Of a stretch of DNA of 64,000 bases, positions 56,901 to 64,000 are shown piece by piece. The DNA is taken from the NCBI GenBank assembly GCA_936450465.1, contig OW388305.1, positions 42,670,687 to 42,734,686 on the forward strand, read 5' to 3'. Both the position numbers and the translations under genes were made by a program. Within the stretch, counting starts at the first letter, position 1, and every line of letters starts with the position of its first letter. The stretch comes from Gibbula magus. Taxonomy: Eukaryota; Mollusca; Gastropoda; Trochida; Trochidae. Below the pieces are notes generated by a model. It made no database searches and was not told the origin of the DNA. It saw only the letters and a list, made by a program, of their open reading frames with translations.

Positions 56901-59300
56901 AGGTACAGTTGGGTGTGGGAAGAAATGGCTTGAGTAACATATATGGGGAGAGGATGGTTGTACACTGCATTTGTTCCTGGTAGGTACAATTGGGTGTGGG
57001 AAGAAATGGCTTGAGTAACATATGTGGGGAGAGGATGGTTGTATACTGCATTTGTTCCTGGTAGGTACAGTTGGGTGTGGGAAGAAATGGCTTGAGTAAC
57101 ATATGTGGGGAGAGGATGGTTGTACACTGCATTTGTTCCTGGTAGGTACAGTTGGGTGTGGGAAGAAATGGCTTGAGTAACATATGTGGGGAGAGGATGG
57201 TTGTACACTGCATTTGTTCCTGGTAGGCACAGTTGGGTGTGGGAAGAAATGGCTTGAGTAACATATGTGGGGAGAGAATGGTTGTATACTGCATTTGTTC
57301 CTGGTAGGTACAGTTGGGTGTGGGAAGAAATGGCTTGAGTAACATATGTGGGGAGAGGATGGTTGTATACTGCATTTGTTCCTGGTAGGTACAGTTGGGT
57401 GTGGGAAGAAATGGCTTGAGTAACATATGTGGGGAGAGGATGGTTGTATACTGCATTTGTTCCTGGTAGGTACAGTTGGGTGTGGGAAGAAATGGCTTGA
57501 GTAACATATATGGGGAGAGGATGGTTGTACACTGCATTTGTTCCTGGTAGGTACAATTGGGTGTGGGAAGAAATGGCTTGAGTAACATATGTGGGGAGAG
57601 GATGGTTGTATACTGCATTTGTTCCTGGTAGGTACAGTTGGGTGTGGGAAGAAATGGCTTGAGTAACATATGTGGGGAGAGGATGGTTGTACACTGCATT
57701 TGTTCCTGGTAGGTACAGTTGGGTGTGGGAAGAAATGGCTTGAGTAACATATGTGGGGAGAGGATGGTTGTATACTGCATTTGTTCCTGGTAGGCACAGT
57801 TGGGTGTGGGAAGAAATGGCTTGAGTAACATATATGGGGAGAGGATGGTTGTACACTGCATTTGTTCCTGGTAGGTACAGTTGGGTGTGGGAAGAAATGG
57901 CTTGAGTAACATATGTGGGGAGAGGATGGTTGTATACTGCATTTGTTCCTGGTAGGTACAGTTGGGTGTGGGAAGAAATGGCTTGAGTAACATATGTGGG
58001 GAGAGGATGGTTGTACACTGCATTTGTTCCTGGTAGGTACAGTTGGGTGTGGGAAGAAATGGCTTGAGTAACATATGTGGGGAGAGGATGGTTGTACACT
58101 GCATTTGTTCCTGGTAGGTACAGTTGGATGTGGGAAGAAATGGCTTGAGTAACATATGTGGGGAGAGGATGGTTGTACACTGCATTTGTTCCTGGTAGGT
58201 ACAGTTGGGTGTGGGAAGAAATGGCTTGAGTAACATATGTGGGGAGAGGATGGTTGTACACTGCATTTGTTCCTGGTAGGCACAGTTGGGTGTGGGAAGA
58301 AATGGCTTGAGTAACATATGTGGGGAGAGGATGGTTGTATACTGCATTTGTTCCTGGCAGGTACAGTTGGGTGTGGGAAGAAATGGCTTGAGTAACATAT
58401 GTGGGGAGAGGATGGTTGTACACTGCATTTGTTCCTGGTAGGTACAGTTGGGTGTGGGAAGAAATGGCTTGAGTAACATATGTGGGGACAGGATGATTGT
58501 ATACTGCATTTGTTCTGTTCCTGGTAGGTACAGTTGGGTGTGGGAAGAAATGGCTTGAGTAACATATGTGGGGAGAGGATGGTTGTATACTGCATTTGTT
58601 CCTGGTAGGTACAGTTGGGTGTGGGAAGAAATGGCTTGAGTAACATATGTGGGGAGAGGATGATTTTATACTGCATTTGTTCCTGGTAGGTACAGTTGGG
58701 TGTGGGAAGAAATGGCTTGAGTAACATATGTGGGGACAGGATGATTGTATACTGCATTTGTTCTGTTCTTGGTAGGTACAGTTGGGTGTGGGAAGAAATG
58801 GCTTGAGTAACATATGTGGGGAGAGGATGGTTGTACACTGCATTTGTTCCTAGTAGGCACAGTTGGGTGTGGGAAGAAATGGCTTGAGTAACATATGTGG
58901 GGACAGGATGATTGTATACTGCATTTGTTCCTGGTAGGTACAGTTGGGTGTGGGAAGAAATGTCTTGAGTAACATATGTGGGGAGAGGATGGTTGTATAC
59001 TGCATTTGTTCCTGGTAGGTACAGTTGGGTGTGGGAAGAAATGGCTTGAGTAACATATGTGGGGAGAGGATGATTGTATACTGCATTTGTTCCTGGTAGG
59101 TACAGTTGGGTGTGGGAAGAAATGGCTTGAGTAACATATGTGGGGACAGGATGATTGTATACTGCATTTGTTCTGTTCCTGGTAGGTACAGTTGGGTGTG
59201 GGAAGAAATGGCTTGAGTAACATATGTGGGGAGAGGATGGTTGTACACTGCATTTGTTCCTGGTAGGCACAGTTGGGTGTTGGAAGAAATGGCTTGAGTA
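54000..59300. repeat. Higher-order repeat, about 2607 bp
   Basis: TTCTGTTCTTGG starts at 56154 and 58761, and TCCTAGTAGGCACAG at 56241 and 58848. Both pairs are 2607 bp apart, that is 32 units plus three 5-bp insertions. Confidence 0.85.
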
Positions 59301-61899
59301 ACATATGTAGGGAGAGGATGGTTGTATACTGCATTTGTTCCTGGTAGGTACAGTTGGGTCTGGGAAGAAATGGCTTGAGTAACATATGTGGGGACAGGAT
59401 GATTGTATACTGCATTTGTTCCTGGTAGGTACAGTTGGGTGTGGGAAGAAATGGCTTGAGTAACATACGTGGGGAGAGGATGGTTGTATACTGCATTTGT
59501 TCCTGGTAGGTACAGTTGGGTGTGGGAAGAAATGGCTTGAGTAACATATGTGGGGAGAGGATGGTTGTACACTGCATTTGTTCCTGGTAGGTACAGTTGG
59601 GTGTGGGAAGAAATGGCTTGAGTAACATATGTGGGGAGAGGATGGTTGTATACTGCATTTGTTCCTGGTAGGTACAGTTGGGTGTGGGAAGAAATGGCTT
59701 GAGTAACATATGTGGGGAGAGGATGGTTGTATACTGCATTTGTTCCTGGTAGGTACAGTTGGGTGTTGGAAGAAATGGCTTGAGTAACATATGTGGGGAG
59801 AGGATGGTTGTATACTGCATTTGTTCCTGGTAGGTACAGTTGGGTGTGGGAAGAAATGGCTTGAGTAACATATGTGGGGAGAGGATGGTTGTACACTGCA
59901 TTTGTTCCTGGTAGGTACAGTTGGGTGTGGGAAGAAATGGCTTGAGTAACATATGTGGGGAGAGGATGGTTGTATACTGCATTTGTTCCTGGTAGGTACA
60001 GTTGGGTGTGGGAAGAAATGGCTTGAGTAACATATGTGGGGAGAGGATGGTTGTATACTGCATTTGTTCCTGGTAGGTACATTTGGGTGTTGGAAGAAAT
60101 GGCTTGAGTAACATATGTGGGGAGAGGATGGTTGTATACTGCATTTGTTCCTGGTAGGTACAGTTGGGTGTGGGAAGAAATGGCTTGAGTAACATATGTG
60201 GGGAGAGGATGGTTGTACACTGCATTTGTTCCTGGTAGGTACAGTTGGGTGTGGGAAGAAATGGCTTGAGTAACATATGTGGGGAGAGGATGGTTGTACA
60301 CTGCATTTGTTCCTGGTAGGTACAGTTGGGTGTGGGAAGAAATGGCTTGAGTAACATATGTGGGGACAGGATGATTGTATACTGCATTTGTTCCTGGTAG
60401 GTACAGTTGGGTGTGGGAAGAAATGGCTTGAGTAACATATGTGGGGAGAGGATGATTGTATACTGCATTTGTTCCTGGTAGGTACAGTTGGGTGTGGGAA
60501 GAAATGGCTTGAGTAACATATGTGGGGAGAGGATGGTTGTACACTGCATTTGTTCCTGGTAGGCACAGTTGGGTGTGGGAAGAAATGGCTTGAGTAACAT
60601 ATGTGGGGAGAGGATGTTTGTATACTGCATTTGTTGGTAGGTACAGTTGGGTGTGGGAAGAAATGACTTGAGTAACATATGTGGGGAGAGGATGGTTGTA
60701 TACTGCATTTGTTCCTGGTAGGTACAGTTGGGTGTGGGAAGAAATGGCTTGAGTAACATATGTGGGGAGAGGATGGTTGTATACTGCATTTGTTCCTGGT
60801 AGGTACAGTTGGGTGTGGGAAGAAATGGTTTGAGTAACATATGTGGGGAGAGTATGGTTGTATACTGCATTTGTTCCTGGTAGGTACAGTTGGGTGTGGG
60901 AAGAAATGGCTTGAGTAACATATGTGGGGACAGGATGATTGTATACTGCATTTGTTCCTGGTAGGTACAGTTGGGTGTGGGAAGAAATGGCTTGAGTAAC
61001 ATATGTGGGGAGAGGATGGTTGTATACTGCATTTGTTCCTGGTAGGTACAGTTGGGTGTGGGAAGAAATGGCTTGAGTAACATATGTGGGGACAGGATGA
61101 TTGTATACTGCATTTGTTCCTGGTAGGTACAGTTGGGTGTGGGAAGAAATGGCTTGAGTAACATATGTGGGGAGAGGATGGTTGTACACTGCATTTGTTC
61201 CTGGTAGGTACAGTTGGGTGTGGGAAGAAATGGCTTGAGTAACATATGTGGGGAGAGGATGGTTGTACACTGCATTTGTTCCTGGTAGGTACAGTTGGGT
61301 GTGGGAAGAAATGGCTTGAGTAACATATGTGGGGACAGGATGGTTGTATACTGCATTTGTTCCTGGTATGTACAGTTGGGTGTGGGAAGAAATGGCTTGA
61401 GTAACATATGTGGGGACAGGATGGTTGTATACTGCATTTGTTCCTGGTAGGTACAGTTGGGTGTGGGAAGAAATGGCTTGAGTAACATATGTGGGGAGAG
61501 GATGGTTGTATACTGCATTTGTTCCTGGTAGGTACAGTTGGGTGTGGGAAGAAATGGCTTGAGTAACATATGTGGGGAGAGGATGGTTGTATACTGCATT
61601 TGTTCCTGGTAGGTACAGTTGGGTGTTGGAAGAAATGGCTTGAGTAACATATGTGGGGAGAGGATGGTTGTATACTGCATTTGTTCCTGGTAGGTACAGT
61701 TGGGTGTGGGAAGAAATGGCTTGAGTAACATATGTGGGGACAGGATGATTGTATACTGCATTTGTTCCTGGTAGGTACAGTTGGGTGTGGGAAGAAATGG
61801 CTTGAGTAACATATGTGGGGACAGGATGGTTGTATACTGCATTTGTTCCTGGTAGGTACAGTCGGGTGTGGGAAGAAATGGCTTGAGTAACATATGTGG

Positions 61900-63960
61900 G
61901 GACAGGATGATTGTATACTGCATTCGTCCTGGTAGGTACAGTTGGGTGTGGGAAGAAATGGCTTGAGTAACATATGTGGGGACAGGATGGTTGTATACTG
62001 CATTCGTCCTGGTAGGTACAGTTGGGTGTGGGAAGAAATGGCTTGAGTAACATATGTGGGGACAGGATGGTTGTATACTGCATTTGTTCCTGGTAGGTAC
62101 AGTTGGGTGTGGGAAGAAATGGCTTGAGTAACATATGTGGGGACAGGATGGTTGTATACTGCATTTGTTCCTGGTAGGTACAGTTGGGTGTGGGAAGAAA
62201 TGGCTTGAGTAACATATGTGGGGAGAGGATGGTTGTACACTGCATTTGTTCCTGGTAGGTACAGTTGGGTGTGGGAAGAAATGGCTTGAGTAACATATGT
62301 GGGGAGAGGATGGTTGTATACTGCATTTGTTCTGTTCCTGGTAGGTACAGTTGGGTGTGGGAAGAAATGGCTTGAGTAACATATGTGGGGAGAGAATGGT
62401 TGTACACTGCATTTGTTCCTGGTAGGTACAGTTGGGTGTGGGAAGAAATGGCTTGAGTAACATATGTGGGGAGAGGATGGTTGTATACTGCATTTGTTCC
62501 TGGTAGGTACAGTTGGGTGTTGGAAGAGATGGCTTGAGTAACATATGTGGGGAGAGGATGGTTGTATACTGCATTTGTTCCTGGTAGGTACAGTTGGGTG
62601 TGGGAAGAAATGGCTTGAGTAACATATGTGGGGACAGGATGATTGTATACTGCATTTGTTCCTGGCAGGTACAGTTGGGTGTGGGAAGAAATGGCTTGAG
62701 TAACATATGTGGGGACAGGATGATTGTATACTGCATTTGTTCCTGGTAGGTACAGTTGGGTGTTGGAAGAGATGGCTTGAGTAACATATGTGGGGAGAGG
62801 ATGGTTGTACACTGCATTTGTTCCTGGTAGGTACAGTTGGGTGTGGGAAGAAATGGCTTGAGTAACATATGTGGGGACAGGATGATTTGTATACTGCATT
62901 TGTTCCTGGTAGGTACAGTTGGGTGTTGGAAGAGATGGCTTGAGTAACATATGTGGGGACAGGATGATTGTATACTGCATTTGTTCCTGGTAGGTACAGT
63001 TGGGTGTGGGAAGAAATGGCTTGATTAACATATGTGGGGAGAGGATGGTTGTATACTGCATTTGTTCCTGGTAGGTACAGTTGGGTGTTGGAAGAGATGG
63101 CTTGAGTAACATATGTGGGGAGAGGATGGTTGTACACTGCATTTGTTCCTGGTAGGTACAGTTGGGTGTGGGAAGAAATGGCTTGAGTAACATATGTGGG
63201 GACAGGATGATTGTATACTGCATTTGTTCCTAGCAGGTACAGTTGGGTGTGGGAAGAAATGGCTTGAGTAACATATGTGGGGACAGGATGATTGTATACT
63301 GCATTTGTTCCTGGTAGGTACAGTTGGGTGTGGGAAGAAATGGCTTGAGTAACATATGTGGGGAGAGGATGGTTGTATACTGCATTTGTTCCTGGTAGGT
63401 ACAGTTGGGTGTGGGAAGAAATGGCTTGAGTAACATATGTGGGGAGAGGATGGTTGTATACTGCATTTGTTCCTGGTAGGTACAGTTGGGTGTTGGAAGA
63501 AATGGCTTGAGTAACATATGTGGGGAGAGGATGGTTGTATACTGCATTTGTTCCTGGTAGGTACAGTTGGGTGTGGGAAGAAATGGCTTGAGTAACATAT
63601 GTGGGGACAGGATGATTGTATACTGCATTTGTTCCTGGTAGGTACAGTTGGGTGTGGGAAGAAATGGCTTGAGTAACATATGTGGGGACAGGATGGTTGT
63701 ATACTGCATTTGTTCCTGGTAGGTACAGTCGGGTGTGGGAAGAAATGGCTTGAGTAACATATGTGGGGACAGGATGATTGTATACTGCATTCGTCCTGGT
63801 AGGTACAGTTGGGTGTGGGAAGAAATGGCTTGAGTAACATATGTGGGGACAGGATGGTTGTATACTGCATTCGTCCTGGTAGGTACAGTTGGGTGTGGGA
63901 AGAAATGGCTTGAGTAACATATGTGGGGACAGGATGGTTGTATACTGCATTTGTTCCTGG
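61900..63960. repeat. Higher-order repeat, about 1867 bp
   Basis: The 80-bp variant unit carrying CATTCGTCCTGG occurs at 61921 and 62001, and again at 63788 and 63868, 1867 bp later; the preceding GTACAGTCGGG variant is repeated too. Confidence 0.85.
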
Positions 63961-64000
63961 TAGGTACAGTTGGGTGTGGGAAGAAATGGCTTGAGTAACA

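Larger units (their letters stand above)
37121..64000. repeat. Large 81-bp satellite array, about 332 units, continuing past the window
   Basis: Consensus per unit on the plus strand: GTTGGGTGTGGGAAGAAATG, GCTTGAGTAACATATGTGGG, GAGAGGATGGTTGTACACTG, CATTTGTTCCTGGTAGGTAC, A. Length is 81 bp, so reading phase is kept. All three minus frames lack stops in the consensus while all three plus frames contain them (TGA, TAA, TAG). Common variants: GATGCTTG, ACTGTGTTTG, GTAGGCACA, CATATATGG, TGTATACTG, GACAGGATGATTG. From about 52.1 kb onward TATACTG and GACAGGATGATT variants dominate, and about ten units carry an extra 5 bp (TTGTTCTGTTCCTGG). A few units lose 1 or 3 bp. The plus strand is purine/G-rich. 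Confidence 0.98.

Noticed and set aside
37384..63950. Giant minus-strand open frames (up to about 3780 codons) as repetitive proteins
   Set aside because: All three minus frames are open at once because the 81-bp unit is a multiple of three and lacks minus stops. Non-synonymous changes (for example SPHM to STHM, SPYM, SQNM) are frequent, and frames switch at 5-bp insertions. No start context, signal peptide or flanking exon supports translation.
37121..64000. CRISPR or telomeric repeat
   Set aside because: The unit is 81 bp with no spacers and is not a TTAGGG-type telomere repeat.

Overview
The window is non-coding, repeat-dominated DNA from a metazoan nuclear genome. The organism is most likely a mollusc, probably a bivalve. 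This is inferred from a DIRS-type tyrosine-recombinase retrotransposon, an I-like LINE, a tRNA-headed SINE, dispersed repeats starting with the TTTTTAGCTCATC type seen in mollusc genomes, AT-rich unique DNA, and polyadenylation and splice signals in place of bacterial operons. I cannot name the species. No complete host gene is visible; the best host candidates are two possible terminal exons (19.4-19.8 kb and 36.0-36.1 kb).

Layout. 1-5664: a minisatellite of about 52 bp units (about 110 copies). 5665-7905: unique DNA with fold-back elements, a pair of CRE-like sites and a TTAA-flanked MITE. 7906-11918: a DIRS-like retrotransposon with inverted terminal repeats, an internal complementary region, a gag-like ORF, a reverse transcriptase and the C-terminal part of a tyrosine recombinase; RNase H and the recombinase N-terminus look deleted. 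About 12474-19357: a degenerate LINE (ORF1 with zinc knuckles; ORF2 with endonuclease, RT, RNase H and zinc knuckle) broken by stops and frameshifts, with an antisense fragment of a second LINE nested at 14385-15066. 19358-37120: unique DNA peppered with at least six copies of one TTAA-flanked MITE family, two other TIR elements, two fold-back palindromes, SINEs, a 170-bp tandem repeat, a (TA)36 microsatellite and two hammerhead-like sequence relics. 37121-64000 and beyond: one uninterrupted satellite of about 81 bp units (about 332 copies in view) with nested higher-order repeats.

The very long minus-strand open frames across 37-64 kb are a consequence of the unit being 81 bp (27 codons) and free of stops in all three minus frames at once. 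I do not annotate them as proteins. Their frame changes coincide with 5-bp insertions in some units.

Most interesting signals: the triple-open 81-bp satellite and its higher-order structure; the DIRS circle-junction architecture with an internal deletion; a recurring 16-bp motif (GTGATCCGGAATACCC) at several separate sites; SINE copies carrying near-perfect snap-back duplications that look like template switching; a MITE that appears to supply the stop codon of a candidate exon; and two hammerhead-like relics.
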